Shown: one piece after another, positions 9,291-17,160 of the stretch
Layout: every line of letters starts with the position of its first letter
Position numbering within the stretch: position 1 is the first letter of the stretch
Source: Leuconostocaceae bacterium ESL0958
GTDB taxonomy: Bacteria > Bacillota > Bacilli > Lactobacillales > Lactobacillaceae
Reading direction: 5' to 3'
NCBI GenBank assembly: GCA_029433265.1
Contig: JAQTHT010000014.1
Coordinates: 1 to 38,078 of the forward strand
Length of the DNA stretch: 38,078 nt
Made by a program: the position numbers and the translations under genes
The notes under the pieces: generated by a model
The model's input: the letters and a program-made list of their open reading frames with translations, nothing else
What the model was told of the DNA's origin: nothing
Database searches by the model: none

Positions 9291-10610
9291 ATGGCTGAAG
9301 AGAAATTAAATCGCGGCTTTGGTTTGATGGCCTCACTATCCTTAGTGGTTGGTACCATCATTGGTTCTGGTATCTTTTTTAAACAAGGTTCGGTACTGCA
9401 AACGGCTGGCTCTACCAATACGGCCATGTTGGCCTGGTTGGCCGGTGGCTTGCTGACTTTGACGGCCGGGATGACGGTTGCAGAAGTGGGCTCACAAATG
9501 ACGGAGACGGGTGGTATTTATACTTATCTCACGAATTTGTATGGGAAAACAATCGGCTATCTTGCTGGTTGGATGCAGGTTATTTTTTATGGACCGGCGA
9601 TGATGGGCGCCATTGCGGCTTACTTTGGTATCCTTTTTGCGGGTCTGTTCAATATTAGTAACCACTGGTCCATTTTAATTGGCATGATTGCATTGGGGGC
9701 GGTGGCAGTCGTCAACTCTATTCCAAACCATGTGTCGGCTAGTTTTCAAATCATCACGACGGTCGTTAAATTTTTACCTATCGTTGCGTTAGTTATTTAC
9801 GGATTATTTTTTGGTCATCAAAACGCCTTTGGTGAAACGGTATCGTCGGTTACAGCCGGTCAAGGGGGCGGTTTCGGCGTCGCAATTCTGGCCACCCTCT
9901 TTGCCTATGATGGCTGGGTGACCTTGGCTAATATTTCAGGGGAGATTAAAGATCCCCAAAAAACACTGCCTAAAGCGATTATTTATGGCATTGTGATCGT
10001 CATTTTGGCTTACATGGGTGTTTCATTAGGGACTTATCGCTCTTTGTTGCCAGACCAAGTCGTTGCCTTGGGCCAAAACGCGACTTTGCAGATGGCTCTC
10101 AATGCCTTTGGCGAGGTCGGGGGTCGGGCACTGTCCGTGGGCATTCTCATCTCCCTGTTAGGGACACTCAACGGCAAGGTCGTTTCCTTCCCACGGGTCT
10201 TGTATGCCATGGCAAATAAGGGAGATTTTCCTTTTGCCAAGACATTCGCGAAGATTCATCACCGGGCAAAGACGCCCAATGCGGCCATCTGGTTTATGAT
10301 TGTCGTGGCTTATCTGATGATGAATGTAACGGATCCTGACAAGTTGACCAATTATGCAGTCTTTATCACTTATCTCTTTTACATTTTGGCTTTTCTGGGG
10401 GCCTTTAAGCTGCGCAAGCAGGATCCACAGGGCGAAAAGCGGGTCTTCTCGACGCCATTCTATCCCTGGGTGCCTCTGATTGCCATTTTGGGTTCCATCT
10501 ACGTGGAGCTTTCCGAAATCACCAATGATTTGGAAGGGGTGCTCATTTCCCTTGTAATTGTCGCACTGGGGCTGCCTTTTTATTGGTATTTGGAAAATAA
10601 AAAGAAATAA
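9291..10610 (+). CDS. APC-superfamily amino acid permease (LAT/SteT-like)
   Basis: A 439-residue polytopic membrane protein with about 12 hydrophobic helices and no signal peptide. The first helix carries the APC motif region VVGTIIGSGIFF (about residues 19-30), with the GSGIF loop that binds the substrate's carboxyl and amino groups in this fold. TETGGIY (about 79-85) is also typical. The overall pattern is closest to L-type amino acid transporters such as the Bacillus serine/threonine exchanger SteT; the substrate cannot be read from sequence. The ribosome binding site AGGGAG lies eight bases before ATG. It has its own promoter, and the end of the gene contains the promoter of the next gene. 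It appears monocistronic. Confidence 0.88.
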   Translation: MAEEKLNRGFGLMASLSLVVGTIIGSGIFFKQGSVLQTAGSTNTAMLAWLAGGLLTLTAGMTVAEVGSQMTETGGIYTYLTNLYGKTIGYLAGWMQVIFYGPAMMGAIAAYFGILFAGLFNISNHWSILIGMIALGAVAVVNSIPNHVSASFQIITTVVKFLPIVALVIYGLFFGHQNAFGETVSSVTAGQGGGFGVAILATLFAYDGWVTLANISGEIKDPQKTLPKAIIYGIVIVILAYMGVSLGTYRSLLPDQVVALGQNATLQMALNAFGEVGGRALSVGILISLLGTLNGKVVSFPRVLYAMANKGDFPFAKTFAKIHHRAKTPNAAIWFMIVVAYLMMNVTDPDKLTNYAVFITYLFYILAFLGAFKLRKQDPQGEKRVFSTPFYPWVPLIAILGSIYVELSEITNDLEGVLISLVIVALGLPFYWYLENKKK

Positions 10611-10618
10611 GGTATAAT
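10590..10618 (+). promoter_or_regulatory. Promoter of the secreted transglycosylase-like gene
   Basis: TTGGAA (10590-10595), a 17-base spacer and TATAAT (10613-10618). The -35 and most of the spacer lie inside the end of the permease gene. It would give a 5' leader of about 100 bases. A second weaker candidate -10 (TGTAAT, 10699-10704) is closer to the start. Confidence 0.7.
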
Positions 10619-10726
10619 AATTTTCGTTGTTTAAAAGTCAATTACGATAGCAAAGTTTTTGATGCGCTGAAACAGTTTGGAGATTGTTTTAATCTTCATG
10701 TAATCTAGCACTGGGAAAATTGAGAT

Positions 10727-11365
10727 ATGGTATTTAATAAGGTTTTATTTACAGGTTTAGCAGTAGCGGGCATTGCGCTTACGACTACACATCAACAATT
10801 GAATAAAGGCAAGTCAACTTCTGACCAAGCAGCCAAGGTGACGACCACTGGTTCAACCAAGACTGTTGCACAGACTGCGACGGATTCATTGGCTTCTTTG
10901 CAAAATTTGGAAAACACGGCAGCGACTGATGATAGTGCGCAAGTTACTGACACGGCCGACACAACAGCTACAGCAGATGACAGCGCACAGGATAATACGG
11001 CAGCTCAGGTGCAAACGGTTCAACAGCCAGCACAACAGACTACTAGCAGCCAGAGTCAGGCACCGGCTGCAGCTGCCGCAACGACTAGTAGCCAAAAGAC
11101 CAGTGCGCCAGCTAGCCAGTCAAGCTCAAATGGCGATATTAACTGGTTGATTTCACGTGAATCAGGCGGTAATGTCCACGCTTCAAATGGTTCCTTCTAC
11201 GGAATCGGTCAATTGTCACCTTCCGTCTATGCACAATATTCGGGTGGCCAAGACTACGTTGGCAATTACAATGTCCAACTACAAGCCATGCAGGGTTACA
11301 TCGCTGGTCGTTACGGTGATGTGAACACGGCAATTAACCACTTCCAAAATAACGGTTGGTATTAA
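10727..11365 (+). CDS. Secreted lytic transglycosylase-like protein (Apf/SLT-like C-terminal domain)
   Basis: 212 residues. A short hydrophobic N-terminus (about 5-20) looks like an export signal or membrane anchor. Residues about 30-135 are Thr/Gln/Ala/Ser-rich low complexity and probably span the wall. The C-terminal 75 residues form a compact domain: DINWLISRESGGN with E145 in the place of the transglycosylase catalytic Glu, then GIGQLSP, QLQAMQGYI, RYG and an NGWY end. This pattern is shared by aggregation-promoting-factor and small SLT-like cell-wall proteins of lactobacilli. A role in peptidoglycan remodelling is inferred. The gene has its own promoter and terminator. The ribosome binding site is weak; GGGAAA lies 10-15 bases upstream. 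Confidence 0.8.
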   Translation: MVFNKVLFTGLAVAGIALTTTHQQLNKGKSTSDQAAKVTTTGSTKTVAQTATDSLASLQNLENTAATDDSAQVTDTADTTATADDSAQDNTAAQVQTVQQPAQQTTSSQSQAPAAAAATTSSQKTSAPASQSSSNGDINWLISRESGGNVHASNGSFYGIGQLSPSVYAQYSGGQDYVGNYNVQLQAMQGYIAGRYGDVNTAINHFQNNGWY

Positions 11366-11369
11366 ACAT

Positions 11370-11390
11370 AAAGGCCTTCGGGTCTTTTTT
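11370..11390 (+). terminator. Terminator of the transglycosylase-like gene
   Basis: Short stem AAGGCC/GGTCTT (one G-U) around a TTCG loop, followed by a run of Ts. It begins five bases after the stop codon. Confidence 0.75.
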
Positions 11391-11437
11391 TCTTGCTTTG
11401 AAACTTGGGATTGTTGCCACCTAATTGGCCTATCTTT

Positions 11438-11445
11438 TGTATAAT
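11438..11445 (+). promoter_or_regulatory. -10 element of the yqeG operon
   Basis: TATAAT at 11440-11445. Upstream TTGCCA (11414-11419) has a 20-base spacer, longer than ideal, so the -35 is uncertain. It stands ahead of the eight-gene yqeG to yceD block. Confidence 0.55.
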
Positions 11446-11477
11446 GAAGATAGTTAAAAGTGAGAGGAACGCCCACT

Positions 11478-12023
11478 GTGTTAAATTTTTTAAAACCAAC
11501 TTACTTAGTTGAAAGCATTTATGACCTGTCCGCTAGTGAATTGCAGGACCACGGGATTACGACGGTCTTAACAGACTTAGATAACACCCTGTTGGCCTGG
11601 CACAATCCAGATGGCACGCCGGAATTGCATGAATGGCTGAAGCAGCTGCATGCAGCCAAAATTGAGGTGGTCGTGGTGTCTAATAACACTTGGAAGCGAG
11701 TGGGGCAGGCCGTAGCCGGTTTGCCAGTGGACTATGTCGCTTGGTCCTTGAAACCATTACCAAGAGGCATTCATCAGGTATTACGCAAGCAAAAACTCAA
11801 TCCGGCAGAGGTGATTATGGTCGGCGATCAGATGCTAACGGATGTCTGGGCGGCTCACTCGGCTGGCGTTCGTTCCGTGCTGGTAAAACCCTTAGTTGAA
11901 TCGGATCTTTGGCAAACCTGGCTCAATCGGGCGATTGAAAAGCAAGTGAAAAAACATTTTTACGGGTCGGCGACTGATTTGCCTTGGCAAAAGGAGTTAG
12001 TGGCTGCGGATCACAGTGAATAA
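11478..12023 (+). CDS. yqeG: YqeG-family HAD phosphatase (class IIIA)
   Basis: 181 residues from the GTG start at 11478, which has GAGAGGA (11462-11468) nine bases upstream; an in-frame GTG at 11460 would overlap that ribosome binding site. HAD motifs are intact: TDLDNTLL with D33 and D35, VVSNN with S68, K92 and GDQMLTD with D117 and D122. The family is related to mitochondrial phosphatidylglycerophosphatase, and a lipid phosphatase role is possible, but the cellular substrate in Firmicutes is not settled. It opens the conserved yqeG-yqeH-yhbY block, 12 bases before yqeH. Confidence 0.9.
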   Translation: MLNFLKPTYLVESIYDLSASELQDHGITTVLTDLDNTLLAWHNPDGTPELHEWLKQLHAAKIEVVVVSNNTWKRVGQAVAGLPVDYVAWSLKPLPRGIHQVLRKQKLNPAEVIMVGDQMLTDVWAAHSAGVRSVLVKPLVESDLWQTWLNRAIEKQVKKHFYGSATDLPWQKELVAADHSE

Positions 12024-12035
12024 GAAAGAAAGTGC

Positions 12036-13205
12036 ATGACAAAAGAAACGTTCTCAAAAGAAGCGCAGATTGCGAGTGATGAAGCAGTACAGCAAGCCTT
12101 AGCAGAAGGATTGTACTGTATTGGCTGTGGGGCCAAGATGCAAACCAGTGCAAAAGACGAAGCGGGTTATCTACCGCTGGGCGCATTGAAGAAAGCATTG
12201 AACAGCGAACAGCTCCTCTGCCAACGCTGTTTCCGTCTCCGTCACTATAATGAAATTCAGCCCGTTACCCTAGATGATGGTGAGTTTGCTCGCTTACTCC
12301 ACCAGGTTTCAGACGAACGGGCTCTGGTTGTCTACGTGTTGGACCTTTTTGATTTTACTGGATCAGCCATTCCGGGTCTGCCGCGTTTTGTTGGGGCAGA
12401 CAACCCAATTTTGGTCTTAGCCAATAAGGTGGATTTGTTACCACGATCTTTAAAGGAAAATAAACTCAAAGACTGGGTGCGCGGTCGTCTCAAGGAGGCA
12501 GGCATCCAACCGGCTGCCGTCGAACTGATGACAGCTGCCCATCCCAAAAATTTGGATGACATTCTTACTAAGATTGATACCCTCCGTGCTGGCCGTAGTG
12601 TTTATGTGGTCGGTACAACGAATGTTGGGAAGTCCACTTTTATCAATCAGGTGATCAAGTCAAAAACTGGTATTCAAGAATTAATTACTACTTCCCGTTT
12701 TCCAGGCACGACATTGGATCAGATTGCTATTCCTTTGGACGATGGCCAGTCACTGATTGATACACCGGGGATTATCAAAGAAGATCAATTTGCCCACGCT
12801 GTGGACGAACAAACGTTGAAGTATTTGCTGCCTAAGAATGAAATCAAAGCACGCACTTACCAGCTAAATCCGGAGCAAACGCTTTTTATTGGCGGCTTTG
12901 CACGCTTTGACTTGGTCACGACACCAGCAGGAGAGAAGACGGCGGTAACGGCTTATTTTGAAAACAACTTGAATCTCCACCGAACGAAGTTGGCGGGGGC
13001 GGATGATTTTTATGCCCGTCATCGCGGTGACTTGTTGCAGCCTGTTGCAAAAGAGGCAGCCCTGGTAGCCCATTCTTTTAAGACAAAGGAAAAAGTGGAC
13101 CTAGTCTACGCAGGCTTAGGCTTTATTACGCTGCCGGCTGGCCTGGCTGTTGTGGCTTATGCACCAGCAGGGGTGACGGTACTCTTACGAAAGGCGATGA
13201 TTTAA
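12036..13205 (+). CDS. yqeH: Ribosome biogenesis GTPase YqeH (circularly permuted)
   Basis: 389 residues, near the family's usual length. An N-terminal zinc finger has C28, C31, C62 and C65. The GTPase motifs come in permuted order: G4 NKVD (130-133), then G1 GTTNVGKST (about 193-201), then G3 DTPG (242-245). This order defines the YqeH/RbgA type of GTPase. Known homologues are needed for 30S subunit assembly. The C-terminal part, about residues 270-389, is the treble-clef-like RNA-binding region of the family. It is followed two bases later by yhbY, another ribosome assembly factor, so the two are probably co-translated. Confidence 0.95.
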   Translation: MTKETFSKEAQIASDEAVQQALAEGLYCIGCGAKMQTSAKDEAGYLPLGALKKALNSEQLLCQRCFRLRHYNEIQPVTLDDGEFARLLHQVSDERALVVYVLDLFDFTGSAIPGLPRFVGADNPILVLANKVDLLPRSLKENKLKDWVRGRLKEAGIQPAAVELMTAAHPKNLDDILTKIDTLRAGRSVYVVGTTNVGKSTFINQVIKSKTGIQELITTSRFPGTTLDQIAIPLDDGQSLIDTPGIIKEDQFAHAVDEQTLKYLLPKNEIKARTYQLNPEQTLFIGGFARFDLVTTPAGEKTAVTAYFENNLNLHRTKLAGADDFYARHRGDLLQPVAKEAALVAHSFKTKEKVDLVYAGLGFITLPAGLAVVAYAPAGVTVLLRKAMI

Positions 13206-13207
13206 TC

Positions 13208-13531
13208 ATGCAATTAACTGGAAAAGTAAAACGTTATTTACGCGCAGAAGCCAATGGCCTTTCGCCCATTTTTTCTGTCGGAAAGGCTGGTCCGGACTTG
13301 GATTGGCTGACCGAAGTAGAAAAGGCGCTCGCTAAGCGGGAATTAGTCAAGGTCAATGTACAGCAGACAAGTACAACTACGGCCAAGGAATTAGCTGCTT
13401 TTATTGAAGCGGAATCCGCTATTACCGTTGTGCAGGTGATTGGTAGGACCTTGGTGCTCTTTTTGCCAGCAACGGATGAAAAGTATGTCCGCTACTCTGA
13501 TGAAGTAGCGAAAATGTTACGGCAGGGCTAA
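13208..13531 (+). CDS. yhbY: YhbY-family RNA-binding protein (CRM domain)
   Basis: 107 residues that consist of a single CRM/YhbY domain. Visible family features are the N-terminal LTGKVKRYLRAEAN helix, the SVGKAG loop (about 24-29) that replaces the GxxG RNA-binding loop, and the C-terminal VIGRTLVLF strand. YhbY-like proteins bind pre-50S particles. The start is two bases after yqeH. The next gene is yqeK, 20 bases on. In most Firmicutes nadD sits between yhbY and yqeK; here it is absent. Confidence 0.93.
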   Translation: MQLTGKVKRYLRAEANGLSPIFSVGKAGPDLDWLTEVEKALAKRELVKVNVQQTSTTTAKELAAFIEAESAITVVQVIGRTLVLFLPATDEKYVRYSDEVAKMLRQG

Positions 13532-13551
13532 TAGTAGAAAGAAGGCAGGGG

Positions 13552-14142
13552 ATGGCAGTTTTTGAAGCAAATTTAGCAGCATTGGCAGATAAAGTCGCCG
13601 CCAAATTATCGGATAAGCGTTTTCAGCACTGTTTACGGGTCAAAGACTATGCGGTTTATTTAGCGGAACAAAATGAGGTCGACCCAGAACAGGCCGCTGT
13701 GGCCGCTTTGGTCCATGACTATGCCAAAGAACGACCGGATGCCGATTTCTTGGCGATGATTGATCAGCAGGGACTGGACCCGGATTTGAAAAATTGGGGC
13801 AATCCAATCTGGCACGGCGTGGTCGGTGCTTACTTTGTCAAGGAAGAGTTAGGAATTGCGGACCCTGATATTTTGCGGGCGGTGACGGAACACACCACGG
13901 GGGCTGGCCATGAGATGGCGCCTTTGTCCAAGATAATTTTCATGGCCGACTACTTGGAAGCCGGTCGCACTTTTCCTGGCGTAGCAGAAGCACGGACCAT
14001 TACGGACGAGTCACTTAATCAAGGCGTTTTTTATCAGCTCAGCCACACACTCTCCTTTTTGGCCAGTCAGGAAAAAGCAATTTACCCGAAAACATTTGAT
14101 GCCTACAACGATTGGGCGCTGAACCAATCGACTTGGTCTTAA
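13552..14142 (+). CDS. yqeK: YqeK, HD-domain bis(5'-nucleosyl)-tetraphosphatase (symmetrical)
   Basis: 196 residues. HD-domain metal ligands are visible: H26 in FQHCLRV, H55-D56 in LVHDYAKE, a His in PIWHGVVG, HTTG, and D in FMADYLE. YqeK enzymes cleave Ap4A to two ADP and so remove alarmone-type dinucleotides. The ribosome binding site GAAGG lies a few bases before ATG. It is usually paired with nadD, even fused to it in some bacteria; that partner is missing here. It is followed by rsfS with a 17-base gap. Confidence 0.92.
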   Translation: MAVFEANLAALADKVAAKLSDKRFQHCLRVKDYAVYLAEQNEVDPEQAAVAALVHDYAKERPDADFLAMIDQQGLDPDLKNWGNPIWHGVVGAYFVKEELGIADPDILRAVTEHTTGAGHEMAPLSKIIFMADYLEAGRTFPGVAEARTITDESLNQGVFYQLSHTLSFLASQEKAIYPKTFDAYNDWALNQSTWS

Positions 14143-14159
14143 AACAGAGAGGAGTCTGG

Positions 14160-14519
14160 ATGAAGTCTACAGATGATTTATTACAAACAGTAGTGAAGGC
14201 CATTGATGCCAAGCACGGTGAAGATATCGAAGCCCTAGATATGCAAAACGTTTCCTTGTTAGCTGACTATTTCGTGATTGCTTCCGGTGGCTCGAGCCGG
14301 CAGGTACAGGCGATTGCGCGGGAAGTCAAAGAAGCTGTGACGGAAGCAGGTTATCCGATTGATCACATTGAAGGCTTCGACAAAGCACAGTGGATTTTAT
14401 TGGACTTGGGCGAAGTCATGGTGCATCTTTTTGATGAAGAATCACGGGATTTTTACCATTTGGAACGACTTTGGTATGATGCCAAAGTCGTAGACCTGAC
14501 GGATCAGTTGGGCCAGTAG
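14160..14519 (+). CDS. rsfS: Ribosomal silencing factor RsfS
   Basis: 119 residues from ATG 14160, chosen because GAGAGGAG lies six bases upstream; an in-frame ATG at 14112 would overlap the end of yqeK and lacks such a site. The family pattern is clear: DIEALDMQNVSLLADYFVI, GSSRQVQAIA, GFDKAQWILLDLGEVMVHLF and FYHLERLW. RsfS binds ribosomal protein L14 and blocks subunit joining in stationary phase or starvation. It is co-transcribed with yqeK and followed at once by a terminator-like hairpin. Confidence 0.95.
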   Translation: MKSTDDLLQTVVKAIDAKHGEDIEALDMQNVSLLADYFVIASGGSSRQVQAIAREVKEAVTEAGYPIDHIEGFDKAQWILLDLGEVMVHLFDEESRDFYHLERLWYDAKVVDLTDQLGQ

Positions 14520-14549
14520 AAAAGGACCGGCTTTGGCCAGGTCTTTTTC
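14520..14549 (+). terminator. Terminator-like hairpin between rsfS and yqeM
   Basis: AAGGACCGGC pairs with GCC-A-GGTCTT (one bulged A, G-U pair allowed) and is followed by TTTTTCTTT. It stands inside a block normally transcribed as one unit, so it may only attenuate the distal genes (yqeM, tmcAL, yceD). No strong promoter is visible in the 26 bases after it. Confidence 0.6.
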
Positions 14550-14575
14550 TTTGATAAGGAAAGAAGGGACATACG

Positions 14576-15328
14576 ATGACCGATTCAACAGCAAATTTTC
14601 AGACTTTTGCCAGTCTCTATGATGCGCTCTTTGATGGCGACTTATACTTAGACTGGTTAGACTATGTCCAAGCGAATAGCCAGCCCGGTCCAGTCTTAGA
14701 TTTGGGGGGCGGCGCAGGCCGACTGGCTGTCTTGCTGGCAAAAGCCGGCTACCAGGTTGATTTATTGGACCAAGCACCGGCCATGCTGGCACTAGCCGCG
14801 ACGCATGCCAGTGCAGCCGGCGTCGATGTTTCTCTACTGGAAGGGGATATTCGTGACTTCTCCGACTGGACAGCTCGGTATCCCCTCATCGTTTCCTTTG
14901 CGGATACCTTCAACTACTTGCCCAACCAGGATGATGTCTTAGCTGGCTTTCGGCAGGTCTATGACCATCTCAGCCCTAATGGGACCTTCTTATTTGATGT
15001 GATTACGCCCGAGCAGGTAAATGTCGGTTATGATAATTTCTGCTACAACAATGACGATGATCCTGAAAAAATTTTCATGTGGACGTCTTTCCCCGCTGCC
15101 GAGGAAAACGCCGTTGATCATGATTTAAAGTTTTTCCTGTATGATGAACAAATCGATGCCTTCCACTTGGTAAGGGAAGTCCATCATGAACAGACTTATG
15201 CATTAGCAACCTATCGCGCCTTGCTGGCAGAAGCTGGCTTTACCGATATTCGCGTGAGCGCTGATTTTGGCAGAAAGGAAGCCGATGACCAGGATAACCG
15301 CTGGTTCTTCCAGGCTCAGAGAGGATAG
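14576..15328 (+). CDS. yqeM: YqeM-type class I SAM-dependent methyltransferase
   Basis: 250 residues. The SAM-binding motif I is VLDLGGGAGRLAVLLA (about residues 41-56), followed by the acidic LLDQAP (motif II) and EGDIRDF (motif III). This is the conserved methyltransferase downstream of rsfS in Bacilli; its substrate is unknown. The ribosome binding site GAAAGAAGGGA lies shortly before ATG. Three bases separate it from tmcAL, suggesting coupled translation. Confidence 0.9.
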   Translation: MTDSTANFQTFASLYDALFDGDLYLDWLDYVQANSQPGPVLDLGGGAGRLAVLLAKAGYQVDLLDQAPAMLALAATHASAAGVDVSLLEGDIRDFSDWTARYPLIVSFADTFNYLPNQDDVLAGFRQVYDHLSPNGTFLFDVITPEQVNVGYDNFCYNNDDDPEKIFMWTSFPAAEENAVDHDLKFFLYDEQIDAFHLVREVHHEQTYALATYRALLAEAGFTDIRVSADFGRKEADDQDNRWFFQAQRG

Positions 15329-15331
15329 TGA

Positions 15332-16519
15332 ATGAAAGCAGTTGGCATTATTGCAGAATATAACCCCTTCCACAACGGTCACGCCTACCATTTGGCGGAA
15401 GCCAAAAGGCGGACAGGGGCGGATGTAGCCGTGGTGGTCATGTCTGGGAACTTCGTCCAACGGGGGGAGCCAGCTATTTTGGATAAGTGGGAACGAACCA
15501 AATTGGCGCTGGCTGCCGGCGCTGACCTCGTCATTGAACTGCCTGTTTTTTATGCGGTGCAACCAGGCCACTTATTCGCCCGTGGGGCGGTCGAAATTCT
15601 GGCTGCGCTAGGTGTTTCTGATTTGGTCTTTGGGTCGGAGCATCCAACAGTCGATTTTTTGGCTTTGGCCAAAACGGCCCGGGCCATTGAAACCGAAGGT
15701 GAATTTACCAACCGCTCTCAGACCTTTGCCTCCGCTTATGCCAGTCAGCTGGAAGCGGCGACTGGTTTCCGCCTAGAAGAACCCAATGATATTTTGGCTT
15801 TCTCCTATGCTAAAGCAGTACTCGAACTCGAAGCAGACATGAACCTAGTGCCGATTGCCCGGCAGGTTGCCAACTATCATGACCAGGAAGTGGCGGCCGA
15901 CGTGGCCTTTGCTTCTGCTTCTTCGATTCGCCTGGCTTTACATAAGGGCAAAAAGGAAAAAATTGCGGCTGTAGTACCGGCTGCCACAGCGACTGCTTTG
16001 GCCACTGCGCCAACTGCTCTGGGCTTTGAGCAACCCTTCTTCGACCTACTGCGTTACCGGCTCTTGACGGATACACTGGGGCAGCTGGGTCAGGTTTATC
16101 AAATGGCCGAGGGCATTGAACACCGTTTGGTCGGTGTCGTGCAGGGGGATGAAGCACCACAATCCTATCAATCTTACATTCAACGGGTGAAAACGAAGCG
16201 GTATACCTTTGCGCGCTTACAAAGAATTCTCTTTTATACGCTGCTGAACGTTAAAGTTGATCAAATGCAGGCAGCGATGGCGGATACTTACATTCGCTTA
16301 CTGGGCTTTAATGCGGCTGGCCAGGCTTACTTGAATCAGGTGAAACGATCGGCCAGTTTGCCCATTATTGCTCGTGTCGATGCTGGGTTGGCCAAAGCAA
16401 ACTTACGCCTAGATTATAAGGCCGGGATGCTCTGGCAATTACTAGCAGGCCAAGGCCAAGCCGATTTCCGCCAGGACTTAGGACGACAACCAATCTTTTT
16501 TGAGGGGACCAGATCATGA
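15332..16519 (+). CDS. tmcAL: tRNA(Met) cytidine acetate ligase TmcAL (YlbM)
   Basis: 395 residues. The nucleotidyltransferase signature HNGH (14-17, HxGH type) follows the start GIIAEYNPF, and MSGNFVQRGEP, DLVIELP and FGSE are family-typical. TmcAL uses acetate and ATP to make N4-acetylcytidine at the wobble position of elongator tRNA(Met). The C-terminal half is the helical tRNA-binding part. Its TGA stop overlaps the ATG of yceD by four bases (ATGA), so translation is coupled, as in the B. subtilis ylbM-ylbN pair. Confidence 0.93.
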   Translation: MKAVGIIAEYNPFHNGHAYHLAEAKRRTGADVAVVVMSGNFVQRGEPAILDKWERTKLALAAGADLVIELPVFYAVQPGHLFARGAVEILAALGVSDLVFGSEHPTVDFLALAKTARAIETEGEFTNRSQTFASAYASQLEAATGFRLEEPNDILAFSYAKAVLELEADMNLVPIARQVANYHDQEVAADVAFASASSIRLALHKGKKEKIAAVVPAATATALATAPTALGFEQPFFDLLRYRLLTDTLGQLGQVYQMAEGIEHRLVGVVQGDEAPQSYQSYIQRVKTKRYTFARLQRILFYTLLNVKVDQMQAAMADTYIRLLGFNAAGQAYLNQVKRSASLPIIARVDAGLAKANLRLDYKAGMLWQLLAGQGQADFRQDLGRQPIFFEGTRS

Positions 16520-17067
16520 AATTTGCAAAAGCACAGTTACGGAAATATCAACAAAGTCCATTACAGTTGGATGAACAACTGGACTTGAATCCGGCCATTC
16601 AGGAACGCTTCGCGGACTTGATTGATCAGGCAAAAGCCGTTCATCTGCAGGGCAGCTTGCAAATGTCTGAAAAAGAAGAAATTGTTTTGTTGGCCCGCGT
16701 TCAGGCTGATTTGATTTTGCCTTCTGCCCGTTCCCTGGCGCCAGTGCCCTATGCCTTGGACTTCCAAATAGCAGAAACCTATACGGATGATCCAGCTCAA
16801 TTACAGGACGCCGCTGCGGATGACAATGTCTTTCTACTAGAAGATGGTCGCTTGGACCTGGACCGGGTAGTGCTGGATAATTTAGTCGCAGCATTACCGA
16901 GTCAAGTGTTAACGGCCGAGGAAGCAGCGGGCGACCAGCCCTTGCCGGCCGGACAAGATTGGCAGGTGATTTCGGAAGATCAGGAGGCAGCGCTTGTTGA
17001 GGAGAAGGAAGCGGAAAAACCCTTAGATGACCGCTTCGCCAAATTAGATGACTTCTTTCAAGAATGA
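16516..17067 (+). CDS. yceD: YceD/DUF177 family protein
   Basis: 183 residues. Its place directly after tmcAL, the N-terminal basic start, the central LLARVQADLILPSARSLAPV region and the acidic C-terminus (ending DDRFAKLDDFFQE) fit the DUF177 family, which is linked to 23S rRNA and ribosome formation. The family usually carries a Cys pair around the central ARSL motif; here there is no Cys in the protein. The gene for ribosomal protein L32 (rpmF), which normally follows yceD, is absent; a new promoter and a two-component system follow instead. Confidence 0.85.
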   Translation: MKFAKAQLRKYQQSPLQLDEQLDLNPAIQERFADLIDQAKAVHLQGSLQMSEKEEIVLLARVQADLILPSARSLAPVPYALDFQIAETYTDDPAQLQDAAADDNVFLLEDGRLDLDRVVLDNLVAALPSQVLTAEEAAGDQPLPAGQDWQVISEDQEAALVEEKEAEKPLDDRFAKLDDFFQE

Positions 17068-17083
17068 GATTGCCCCTGAATTG

Positions 17084-17092
17084 TGTTAGAAT
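17084..17092 (+). promoter_or_regulatory. Extended -10 promoter of the two-component system
   Basis: TGTTAGAAT, the same extended -10 as at the permease gene (9245-9253). No good -35 is seen. A small inverted repeat (CGGCA/TGCCG, about 17119-17132) lies in the leader. Confidence 0.55.
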
Positions 17093-17160
17093 GTAACTAA
17101 TTGTTATCACATTATCAGCGGCAGGATTGCCGTTGAATCCAAAACACGAGGAATGTTGTT

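Noticed and set aside
14112-14159. N-terminal extension of RsfS
   Set aside because: It overlaps yqeK and lacks a ribosome binding site, while ATG 14160 has GAGAGGAG at good spacing.
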